Positions 56,994 through 64,000 of a stretch of 64,000 nt of DNA are shown here, in pieces. Every line of letters begins with the position of its first letter. Position 1 is the first letter of the stretch. The position numbers and the translations under genes were made by a program. The notes under the pieces were generated by a model. It worked only from the letters and a program-made list of their open reading frames with translations, did not search any database and was not told the origin of the DNA. Source of the stretch: Corynebacterium sp. TAE3-ERU16 (GTDB lineage Bacteria; Actinomycetota; Actinomycetes; Mycobacteriales; Mycobacteriaceae); the NCBI RefSeq assembly GCF_019209935.1, contig NZ_JAHUTN010000009.1, forward strand, positions 1-64,000, given 5' to 3'.

Positions 56994-59923
56994 ACGGGAC
57001 GGGACGCCTTCTCCAGGAGGGATGCCACGCTCTGGTAGGGCTTGCCCGCGATCATCTCGAGCCCCATCTCACAGGTCCGGTTGTCGGAGACGAACGCATC
57101 GAAGTGTCCGGTGAGCCCCGCGCGTTCCTCCCGGGTCGCGGACTCGACCAGTTCCGGGTGCAGCAGACCGCGGTCACCGGCGGTCCCGCAACAGGTCGCC
57201 TTGTCCGGGACGACGACCTCATCGGCGACCCTCCGTACGAGGCCGACGAGATCGTCGTTGAGTCCCATGTGGGTGGTCGAGCAGGTCGGGTGGACCGCGA
57301 CCCTCCCCACCGAATCGGTGAACGTGAGTCCGTCGACGACCTCATCCCTCAACCAGTCGACTACATCGAGTATCCGGATCCGGGAGAAGTTCTCCGCGAG
57401 TTCACCGTCGAGGGCCCCGGGAACCTGCTCCAGGAGCCCGTGCGTGCAGCTCGCGGCGTCGACGACCACCGGCAGCACACCACCGTCGGTCCACCGCCAC
57501 AGGTCGGCCGCTATGGCGCGGGCACGGTCCTCGAATCCACTGGTGTAACCCTTGGATGACCAGGGGGTACCGCAGCAGTTGCCCTCGACATCCCCGGGGA
57601 TCCATACCGGTCGACCCGACCGACGTCCGAGCTCGACGACCGCCCGGGGTAGTTCGAGCTGGTCGGCCGGTGCACCGTGGGGACGTCCGAAGATCCTGTT
57701 GATGCACGCGGGGAAGTAGACGGCACTGGCGTTCTCACGCTCGGTGACCGGCATCCTCCGGGAGGCGGCGTGCGGCAGTTTGCCGGGGATGGTCGGCAGG
57801 ATGTCGGAGGAGATCACCGAACGGCCCGCGTTCGCGACACCGCGCAGGGCACCGGTTCCGGAGATTCCGTCCAGAAGCTCCGCGGCCTTCACCCCGCCCC
57901 GGGCCGCACGCTCGAAGTGCCGGAAGTTGCGTGCCGTCCCGAGGGCGATGTGCTCGGCGGTGCCGTCGTGTTCGGCGGCGCGGAACATCTTCATGACCTT
58001 GCCGGTGTCGATGCTGATGGGACACGCGACGGCACACGTTCCGTCAGCCGCGCACATCTCGACAGCGTCGTACGCGTACTCCTGCTGGAGTTTGGCCAGC
58101 AGCTCGCTGCCCTCGGGCTGGCGGGCCATCTCCCGTCGCAGGACGATGCGCTGCCGAGGGGTGACCGTGACGTGCCGTGAGGGGCAGATCGGTTCGCAGA
58201 AGCCGCATTCCACACAGGCGTTGATCTCGTCCTCGACCCTGGGGAAGGACTTGAATCGCTGGAGGTGGATGTCCTGGCTCCGGGTGAGCTTGACGTTCGG
58301 GGCGAGAATGCCACGGGGATCGATGAGTTCCTTCACCCGCCACATCAGCTCCCAGGCGCGCTCACCCCACTCGCGGAGGAGGAAGGGTGCCATGTTGACG
58401 CCGGTGCCGTGCTCGGCCTTCAGCGACCCCTGGTACTCGTCGATGACGAGTCGGGCGAGATCATCGAGGAAATTCGCGTAGTGCGCACGCTCCCCGTCGT
58501 CGTCCAGGCGGGGGAGCAGGAAGAAGTGCAGGTTGCCGAACGCGGCGTGGCCCATGACCATCTCCGGGTAGCCGTAGCTGGAGAGCAGGTCCAGAAGATC
58601 CGCCGCCCCCTGACCGACCATGGCGGGCGGGAAGCAGACGTCCTCGGTGATCAGGGCAGTGCCCTGCGGGCGATCCCCGCCGATCAGCCCGAAGAGGCCG
58701 TTCCGGATCTTCCACGCACCGCGCTGGCCCTCCGGTGTGCGGTCGAAGGACAACGGGGAGAGTAGCGCCGCATCGGCGAGGACGTCCTGGGCCGCGGCGA
58801 TCGCCCGGTCGAGCTCCTCCTCGGAGGTCCCGCCGACCTCCAGGAGCAGTGCCGCGGTGTTGTCGTCGATGTCCGCCCACTCGGCGGGCGCCTCGCGGAA
58901 GTTGTCGACGGAGCGCTTCAGCACCGGAGCGACGAGCAGCTCACAGGCCTGCGCACCGGTGTCCATCAGTGGCGCGACATAGGAGGCCGCCTGCCGCAGG
59001 TCGGGGAGCATCACCCAGGAGACTGCCTTGTACCGCGGCAGCTCGATGGTGCGGATGACGGACTCGGTGATCGCGCCGAAGATCCCCTCGGACCCCACCA
59101 TCAGGCGCATGAGGATGCGGACGGGGGTGTCCTCATCGAGGAAGGCGTCGAGGCGCAGTCCGTTGGTGTTCCGGATGGAGAACTTCCTGCGCAGGAACCC
59201 GACCAGCTCCTCGTCCCGGCGGATCTCGTCACGCAGCGCGAGTAGACCGGCGACGAGTCCGGGTTCGGCGGCCGCCAGTTTCTCCTCCGCGCCGGGGTCG
59301 GTGGTGTCCACGATGGTGCCCGAGGGGAGGACGAAGGTGGCCTCCTCCAACGTGTGGTAGCTGTCCCGTTCGAGGGAGCAGCGCATTCCCCCGGCGTTGT
59401 CCGCGAGGACCCCTCCGATGGTGCACACGGACGTCGAGCCCGGATCGGGGCCGATCATGTGGCCGTGCCGTGCGAGGACCGCCTGTGCGTCCCCGAGGAC
59501 GACACCCGGTCGCGACCAGATGCGCTTCCCGCCGTCGCGTACCTCCATACCGGTGAAGTGGGTCTTGACGTCGACGAGGATGTCCTCGCTCATGGCCTGC
59601 CCGTTGAGGGAGGTTCCGGCGGCCCGGAACGTGATCTTCCGGTCGTTCAGGGACGCGAAACGCATGAGTCTCGCGAGGTCGTGGGCGTTGCGTGGCCGAA
59701 CCACGATCTGCGGGACGGTGCGGTACGGGCTGGCGTCCGAGGCGTAGCGGATGAGATCGCTGACCCGGCCGGAGACGTTCTCCGCGCCGAGGAGCGTCTG
59801 CAGTGCCTTGAGTAGGGGAGCAGGGGCACCGTTCACGCGTTCGGCGGGGACGGCGTCCGGCTGTGGGGAGGCACCCTCGGGGCGTCCGATACGACTGGGA
59901 TCCGGAGTCAGCAGCTTCTTCAT
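56981..59923 (-). CDS. FAD- and Fe-S-binding D-lactate/glycolate dehydrogenase (GlcD-GlcF type fusion)
   Basis: 980 residues. N-terminal PCMH-type FAD-binding domain (about 55-300; PQIVVRPRNAHDLARLMRFA, GPDPGSTSVCTIGGVLADNA), FAD-oxidase C-terminal domain, two 4Fe-4S motifs near 570-640 (CVECGFCEPICP and CAADGTCAVACP), and two CCG domains (NCCGTPW and CCGTAGDRG). This is the single-chain counterpart of glycolate oxidase GlcD plus GlcF and of Dld-II type D-lactate dehydrogenase. It feeds electrons to quinone. The most likely substrate is D-lactate. A -10 lies 6 nt before the ATG. Confidence 0.89.
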   Translation of the reverse strand: MKKLLTPDPSRIGRPEGASPQPDAVPAERVNGAPAPLLKALQTLLGAENVSGRVSDLIRYASDASPYRTVPQIVVRPRNAHDLARLMRFASLNDRKITFRAAGTSLNGQAMSEDILVDVKTHFTGMEVRDGGKRIWSRPGVVLGDAQAVLARHGHMIGPDPGSTSVCTIGGVLADNAGGMRCSLERDSYHTLEEATFVLPSGTIVDTTDPGAEEKLAAAEPGLVAGLLALRDEIRRDEELVGFLRRKFSIRNTNGLRLDAFLDEDTPVRILMRLMVGSEGIFGAITESVIRTIELPRYKAVSWVMLPDLRQAASYVAPLMDTGAQACELLVAPVLKRSVDNFREAPAEWADIDDNTAALLLEVGGTSEEELDRAIAAAQDVLADAALLSPLSFDRTPEGQRGAWKIRNGLFGLIGGDRPQGTALITEDVCFPPAMVGQGAADLLDLLSSYGYPEMVMGHAAFGNLHFFLLPRLDDDGERAHYANFLDDLARLVIDEYQGSLKAEHGTGVNMAPFLLREWGERAWELMWRVKELIDPRGILAPNVKLTRSQDIHLQRFKSFPRVEDEINACVECGFCEPICPSRHVTVTPRQRIVLRREMARQPEGSELLAKLQQEYAYDAVEMCAADGTCAVACPISIDTGKVMKMFRAAEHDGTAEHIALGTARNFRHFERAARGGVKAAELLDGISGTGALRGVANAGRSVISSDILPTIPGKLPHAASRRMPVTERENASAVYFPACINRIFGRPHGAPADQLELPRAVVELGRRSGRPVWIPGDVEGNCCGTPWSSKGYTSGFEDRARAIAADLWRWTDGGVLPVVVDAASCTHGLLEQVPGALDGELAENFSRIRILDVVDWLRDEVVDGLTFTDSVGRVAVHPTCSTTHMGLNDDLVGLVRRVADEVVVPDKATCCGTAGDRGLLHPELVESATREERAGLTGHFDAFVSDNRTCEMGLEMIAGKPYQSVASLLEKASRPVVTP

Positions 59924-59929
59924 GAATGC

Positions 59930-59935
59930 AGTCTA
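59930..59935 (-). promoter_or_regulatory. -10 element TAGACT of the dehydrogenase gene, leaderless
   Basis: On the minus strand TAGACT is followed by 6 nt and ATG 59923. Confidence 0.48.
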
Positions 59936-59989
59936 ACGCGCATGAAACGACATCGGGCGTCACACTCTGGAGTTCTTTCGACTCTATAT

Positions 59990-60004
59990 AAATTAGGCTG
60001 ACCT
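59990..60004. promoter_or_regulatory. DtxR-like iron box between the dehydrogenase and BASS genes
   Basis: AAATTAGGCTGACCT matches 10 of 12 fixed positions of AGGTNAGNCTNACCT; only the second half-site is strong. It adjoins an AT-rich TATATA that could be a -10 on either strand. A role for iron in controlling a gene with two Fe-S clusters would make sense, but the match is moderate. Confidence 0.4.
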
Positions 60005-60306
60005 TGCTCTTTGTCTGGAGATATCTCCAACTACGGAAATCGTCCCGAGACGGATCGGTGTTTCCGGGGGTGATTTAAAGGGGGTGCCGTGGGAGCTGTC
60101 CCGTTTAGCTGACGGTGATGGTTGCACTACGGTTAGCCGGAGTTGACGATCCGGTGCAACACCTCCGCGCTGGGCGTCGGCATTCACCGGATGCGGCACC
60201 ACCCTGGCCCCGGAACTGCGGCCGACCCGACAACCGCCGAGCCCGCAGCCGCCCGCGCCGTCGAGGCCGGGCACAGCGAAGAAAAACCAGTGGAAGGAAA
60301 TGCCCC

Positions 60307-61284
60307 GTGTCCCTGCTCGACAGTCACAGTGCGCCGCACCCGCCCGAGACGGCCGACATGGAGGAACGCTCGGCGACGCTCGCCGTTCTCGCGTTCCCGG
60401 CGGTCGTCATCATCGGCGCATTCATCGCCTACCTCATGCCGGACACGTTCATCCCGCTGAAGTCCTGGATCTCGCCGGGACTCATGGTGATCATGTTCTG
60501 CATGGGACTCACACTGACCCTGCCCGACATCGGGACAGTGGTGAAACGACCCTGGCCGATCTTCCTCGGCGTCGTCGCCCAGTACATCGTCATGCCGCTG
60601 TCCGCCGTCGTTGTCGCCAAGGCACTCAACTTCGGACCGGAGGTGGCGGTCGGCCTGCTCATGCTCGGGTCCGTTCCCGGCGGCACGGCGTCGAACGTCA
60701 TCGCCTACCTCGCCAAGGGAGACGTCGCGTTGTCCGTGGCGATGACCAGCGTCTCCACGCTGCTCTCTCCGATCGTCACGCCGATGCTGATGCTCTACCT
60801 GGCTGACGCCCAGGCTGACGTCGATGCAGGCGGTATGACCTGGTCCCTGGTCAAGACGGTGCTCATCCCGGTCGGTCTCGGTCTCATCCTCAGGGTGTTC
60901 TTCGACCGCTTCGTCAACATGATTCTCCCGGTTCTCCCGTGGTTGTCCATCGGCACCATCGGAATGGTCCTCATGGTCGTCGTCGCGCTGTCGGCAGACA
61001 AGCTCGCTGTGGTCGGGCTAGTCGTCCTGCTCGGGGTGATCATCCAGAATCTCCTCGGCTACCTCGTCGGCTACTACGCCCCGAAGCTACTGGGCCAGAA
61101 GACCGCGGCCTGCCGGACGACCGCCATCGAGGTGTCGACCCAGAACTCCGGGCTCGCCTCCGCGCTGGCCACCCAGTTCTTCAGCCCCGAGGCCGCGATC
61201 CCGGGCGCCATCGCCGCCATCTGGGCCAACGTCTCCGGGGCGCTCTACGCCGCCATCGTGCGCCGCATGCCCATCAGGGACTGA
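60307..61284 (+). CDS. Bile-acid:sodium symporter (BASS) family transporter
   Basis: 325 residues from GTG 60307, with GGAAGGAA upstream; the open frame to 60115 is a basic, non-membrane extension. Nine to ten hydrophobic helices with typical BASS loops: MVIMFCMGLTLTLPDI near 60 and GSVPGGTASNVIAYLAKGDV near 120, and EVSTQNSGLASALATQFFSP near 275. Bacterial members carry small organic acids such as pantoate; substrate unknown. A long leader precedes it. Confidence 0.88.
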   Translation: MSLLDSHSAPHPPETADMEERSATLAVLAFPAVVIIGAFIAYLMPDTFIPLKSWISPGLMVIMFCMGLTLTLPDIGTVVKRPWPIFLGVVAQYIVMPLSAVVVAKALNFGPEVAVGLLMLGSVPGGTASNVIAYLAKGDVALSVAMTSVSTLLSPIVTPMLMLYLADAQADVDAGGMTWSLVKTVLIPVGLGLILRVFFDRFVNMILPVLPWLSIGTIGMVLMVVVALSADKLAVVGLVVLLGVIIQNLLGYLVGYYAPKLLGQKTAACRTTAIEVSTQNSGLASALATQFFSPEAAIPGAIAAIWANVSGALYAAIVRRMPIRD

Positions 61285-61305
61285 CCGACCCCGCGGGACC
61301 CCGGC

Positions 61306-62469
61306 TCAGGACCCGTGTCGGAGAGCGGCGACCACCGCCGCCAGCTCCCCGGCGGCGGCCGCGAGATCAGCTTCGGTGGTCGCCCGCCCCAGACTGAATC
61401 GGAGTGCCGTGCGGGCGAGGTCTTCCCCGATTCCCATCGCGAGCAGGACGGGGGAGGGGTCCTGGGATCCCGCGGCACACGCCGAGCCGGAGGAACAGAT
61501 GATGCCCCGTCGCTCCAGCTCGATCAGCACGGTCTCGCCGTTCACGCCGTCGATGACGAAGGACGCGTTGCCGGGTAGGCGGCGGGTCGGGTGACCCGTC
61601 AGCCGTGCACCGGGAACCGTCGCCAGCACCCGCCCGATGAACCCGTCCCGCAGCCGGGTCATCCGTTCGGCCGTCGATGCGCGTTCCGACTCCGCCGAGA
61701 CCAGGGCCGTGGCCAGCGCGACGGCACCGGCCACATCCTCCGAACCGGAACGGCGGCTCCGTTGCTGGCCACCACCGTGGATCAGGGGTTCGACGGGAAC
61801 CGATGACCGCAGCCACACCAGCCCGGTTCCCCTCGGAGCCCCGAGCTTGTGCCCCGACAGTGACAGCGCGTCCACCGCGAGCGCCGAAGGGCGGATGTCC
61901 AGCTGCCCGGCGGCCTGCACCGCATCGGTGTGCAGGGGGACACCGTGTCTCCGGCACACGGCGGACAGGGCCTCGAGATCCTGGACCGTTCCGACCTCGT
62001 TGTTGGCCGCCTGCACCGACACCAGGACCGTGTCGGGACGGATCAGTGAATCCAGTTCCTCCGGGTCAACCAGGCCCGATCCGTCGCAGGTCAGGTGGTC
62101 CGTCCCGATGTCGTGGAACCTGCGCAGGTACGCGGTGCTCCCAGCCACCGCACTGTGCTCCAGTCGGGTGGTGAGGACACGGGCAGGCCGGCCGCTGGAG
62201 AGGGCGCCGAGGGCGATGCCCTTGACCGCGAGATTGTCCGCCTCCGTACCCCCGGAGGTGAACACCAGCTCGTCCGGTCGCACCCCCAGCGTGTCCGCGA
62301 TCGCGCGCCTCGCCGCCGCCAGTCCGGCCCGAGCTGACTCGCCGACCCCGTGGTGGCTGGACGGATTGCCGAACTCCGTGGTGAGGAACGGCCACATCGC
62401 GCGCAGTGCCTCGGGACGTGGTGGCGTGGTGGCGGCGTGATCGAGGTAGATCAGGTCCCGAACGCTCAC
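61306..62469 (-). CDS. nadS: Cysteine desulfurase NadS (NifS/IscS-like)
   Basis: 387 residues from GTG 62469, overlapping the nadC stop (GTGA). It begins RDLIYLDHAATTPPRPEA, has the PLP-binding HTDAVQAAGQLDI and the Schiff-base Lys in SLSGHKLGAPRGTG near 205, and the sulfur-accepting Cys in SSGSACAAGSQ near 325. Its place after nadA-nadC indicates it assembles the NadA 4Fe-4S cluster. Confidence 0.92.
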   Translation of the reverse strand: MSVRDLIYLDHAATTPPRPEALRAMWPFLTTEFGNPSSHHGVGESARAGLAAARRAIADTLGVRPDELVFTSGGTEADNLAVKGIALGALSSGRPARVLTTRLEHSAVAGSTAYLRRFHDIGTDHLTCDGSGLVDPEELDSLIRPDTVLVSVQAANNEVGTVQDLEALSAVCRRHGVPLHTDAVQAAGQLDIRPSALAVDALSLSGHKLGAPRGTGLVWLRSSVPVEPLIHGGGQQRSRRSGSEDVAGAVALATALVSAESERASTAERMTRLRDGFIGRVLATVPGARLTGHPTRRLPGNASFVIDGVNGETVLIELERRGIICSSGSACAAGSQDPSPVLLAMGIGEDLARTALRFSLGRATTEADLAAAAGELAAVVAALRHGS

Positions 62470-63338
62470 CGGGCGTCCCCGGAGGGCCGCACGATCACGT
62501 CGAGGCCGAGGTCCAGGGAACGGACGCCGTGGGTGAGCGCACCGACGGAGATCACGTCCACCCCGGTTCCGGCGATGTCGGTGACCGTGTCCAGACTAAC
62601 CTGCCCCGAGGCCTCGACGATCGCCGCACCGCCGATGAGTGCCACGCCCTCCCGCAGCTGCTCCAGGCTGAAGTTGTCCAGCATGATGGAGTCGACGCCT
62701 GCCGCGAGGACATCGGGGATCTGGTCGACGCGGTCGACCTCCACCTCGATGTGGGTCGTGTGGGGGAGCCGGGAACGCGCCGACCGGAGAGCTTCGGTCA
62801 CCGAGACCCCCTCGGCGAGCAGCACCGCCAGATGATTGTCCTTGACCATGACCGCATCGGACAACGTGGCCCGGTGGTTGTGACCGCCACCGTCCCGGAC
62901 GGCCTTCTTCTCCAGCAGGCGCAGTCCCGGAGTCGTTTTCCGGGTGTCGACGATGCGGACACCGGTGCCGGCCACGGCGGCCACGTACCGGGAGGTGAGG
63001 GTGGCGATCCCCGACATGCGTTGGACGAGGTTCAGGCTGATCCGTTCCGCGCGGAGCACCGATCTGGCGGAGCCGGACACCTCCGCGAGAACGTCACCGG
63101 AAGAGAAGGTGGCGCCGTCCGCCAACCGGATATCGACCTGTGCACCGGGATCGACGCGCAGGAAGGCGGCGGTGAACACGGATCCGCCGGAGAAGACGCC
63201 GTCCTCACGGGCGGTGAGGGTGGCGGTGGCGTGGGCGTCGACCGGGATCAGTGTCTCGGAGGTCAGGTCGCCCCACGGGGCATCCTCGCTGAGGGCGTCG
63301 TCGATGATCCCGTTGATCTGTGCTGCGGTCGGATACAC
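62466..63338 (-). CDS. nadC: Nicotinate-nucleotide pyrophosphorylase (quinolinate phosphoribosyltransferase)
   Basis: 290 residues from GTG 63338, starting 2 nt after the nadA stop. Motifs: EDAPWGDLTSETLIP near 19, VDTRKTTPGLRLLEKKAVRD near 130 and GGGHNHRATLSDAVMVKDNH near 150. It converts quinolinate and PRPP to nicotinate mononucleotide. Middle gene of nadA-nadC-nadS. Confidence 0.95.
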   Translation of the reverse strand: MYPTAAQINGIIDDALSEDAPWGDLTSETLIPVDAHATATLTAREDGVFSGGSVFTAAFLRVDPGAQVDIRLADGATFSSGDVLAEVSGSARSVLRAERISLNLVQRMSGIATLTSRYVAAVAGTGVRIVDTRKTTPGLRLLEKKAVRDGGGHNHRATLSDAVMVKDNHLAVLLAEGVSVTEALRSARSRLPHTTHIEVEVDRVDQIPDVLAAGVDSIMLDNFSLEQLREGVALIGGAAIVEASGQVSLDTVTDIAGTGVDVISVGALTHGVRSLDLGLDVIVRPSGDAR

Positions 63339-63340
63339 GG

Positions 63341-64000
63341 TCAGTTCCCCTTTCCGCTGGTCGATCCGGCCATCGGACGGGGTGCGACGGACAGCATGCG
63401 TTCCAGGGCGACACCCGCCTTTTCGGCGGTGTCCGGGGCGACGGTGATGCGGTTGACGGTGTCACCCTCGACGAGGGACTCGAGCACCCAGGCGAGGTAC
63501 CCCGGGTGGATCCGGTACATGGTCGAACAAGGACAGATCACCGGATCCAGGCAGAAGATGGTGTGCTCGGGGTGCTCGGCGGCCAGACGCTGGACGAGGT
63601 TGATCTCGGTGCCGATCGCGAACACGGACCCCGGGGGAGCGGCGTTGATCGCCTTGACGATGAAGTCGGTGGAGCCGGCGGAGTCCGCGGCGTCGACGAC
63701 CTCCATCGGACACTCCGGGTGCACGATGACGTGGGCGTCCGGATAATCGGCGCGGGCACGGTCGATCTGGTCGACGGTGAATCGCCGGTGCACGGAGCAG
63801 AAACCGTGCCAGAGCAGGATCCTGGCTTCGAGGAGCTGCTCCCGGGTGTTTCCGCCGAGCGGCAGGTTCGGGTTCCAGAGCGGCATCCGCGTCAGTGGGA
63901 TTCCCCGTGCGCGGCCGGTGTTGCGGCCGAGATGCTGGTCGGGGAAGAACAGGACGCGCTGACCGCGCTCGAACGCCCACTCCACTACCGCGTCGGCATT
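63341..64000 (-). CDS. nadA: Quinolinate synthase NadA, C-terminal part (continues beyond window)
   Basis: About 219 residues are visible; the N-terminus lies beyond 64000, and the codon frame is open to the edge (NADAVVEWAFERG). Features include VLFFPDQHLGRNTG, LWHGFCSVH, VHPECPMEVVDAADSAGSTD and LDPVICPCSTMYRIHP. The Cys in HPEC and in ICPC belong to the set that binds the 4Fe-4S cluster. It condenses iminoaspartate with DHAP to quinolinate. Confidence 0.93.
   Translation of the reverse strand, partial: NADAVVEWAFERGQRVLFFPDQHLGRNTGRARGIPLTRMPLWNPNLPLGGNTREQLLEARILLWHGFCSVHRRFTVDQIDRARADYPDAHVIVHPECPMEVVDAADSAGSTDFIVKAINAAPPGSVFAIGTEINLVQRLAAEHPEHTIFCLDPVICPCSTMYRIHPGYLAWVLESLVEGDTVNRITVAPDTAEKAGVALERMLSVAPRPMAGSTSGKGN

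Larger units (their letters stand above)
59924..60306. other. 383-bp divergent intergenic region with structured leader
   Basis: Between the dehydrogenase and the BASS gene. It holds an iron-box-like sequence (59990-60004), a 14-bp perfect palindrome TGGAGATATCTCCA (60016-60029), and later GTTGCAC/GTGCAAC arms able to pair across about 30 nt. A leader of about 300 nt for the BASS gene is likely. No known riboswitch core was recognised. Confidence 0.5.

Overview
The window is about 64 kb of high-GC actinobacterial chromosome, and gene content and order identify it as a Corynebacterium. Diagnostic markers are steA-steB, a pldP-like parA next to xerD, the FHA regulator odhI followed by ftsR, a secA2 and a nadA-nadC-nadS cluster. 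I do not assign a species. Genes are dense, often overlap by 1-4 nt, and frequently start with GTG or TTG. No phage, insertion sequence or CRISPR array was seen.

Layout. 1-210: end of an rRNA operon (5S) and its terminator. 0.3-14.2 kb, plus strand: a conserved housekeeping run (TPR protein, HAD phosphatase, small ORF, tlyA, nadK, recN, steA, steB, pyrG, Nudix, xerD, pldP, scpA). 14.2-15.2 kb: a decayed AAA ATPase. 15.4-16.8 kb: sseA and scpB. 16.8-24.9 kb: an accessory block (putative lipoprotein, POT-family transporter, heterodimeric ABC exporter, bioA-bioD) between scpB and rluB. 24.9-28.2 kb: rluB-cmk-der. 28.4-30.4 kb: a His-rich putative zinc protein, an antiporter-family permease and tRNA-Pro. 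30.5-37.6 kb: YchJ and a hydrolase/OsmC-like fusion (minus strand), then secA2, odhI, ftsR, a bifunctional-nuclease family gene and a second merR. 37.9-45.6 kb, minus strand: a VWA protein, a conserved protein, two CNNM/CBS proteins, a DEAD helicase and gnd. 45.8-50.5 kb: two hotdog thioesterases, thiD-tenA and thiE (minus), and a methyltransferase. 50.7-56.7 kb: ndh, a CFA-synthase-like gene, a histidine phosphatase, DedA and an MHS transporter. 57-64 kb: a large FAD/Fe-S D-lactate/glycolate dehydrogenase, a BASS transporter, and nadS, nadC and nadA (nadA runs off the window).

How the genes work together. Several sets are functionally linked: ScpA/ScpB/PldP/XerD/SteAB in chromosome organisation and division; OdhI with its FtsR neighbourhood in carbon flux and division control; NadA/NadC/NadS in NAD synthesis and NadK in NADP; ThiD-TenA/ThiE in thiamine synthesis; BioA/BioD in biotin synthesis.

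The most interesting signals are regulatory. The same palindrome (TGAAC-N3-GTTCA, the BioQ type) lies just upstream of bioA and inside the first codons of the POT transporter, linking that transporter to biotin control. The ABC exporter has an iron-box (DtxR/IdeR-like) sequence over its promoter, and its two ATPase domains are degenerate in complementary ways. recN has a LexA-like box. Many genes show a -10 hexamer only 6-8 nt before the start codon, which predicts leaderless mRNAs.
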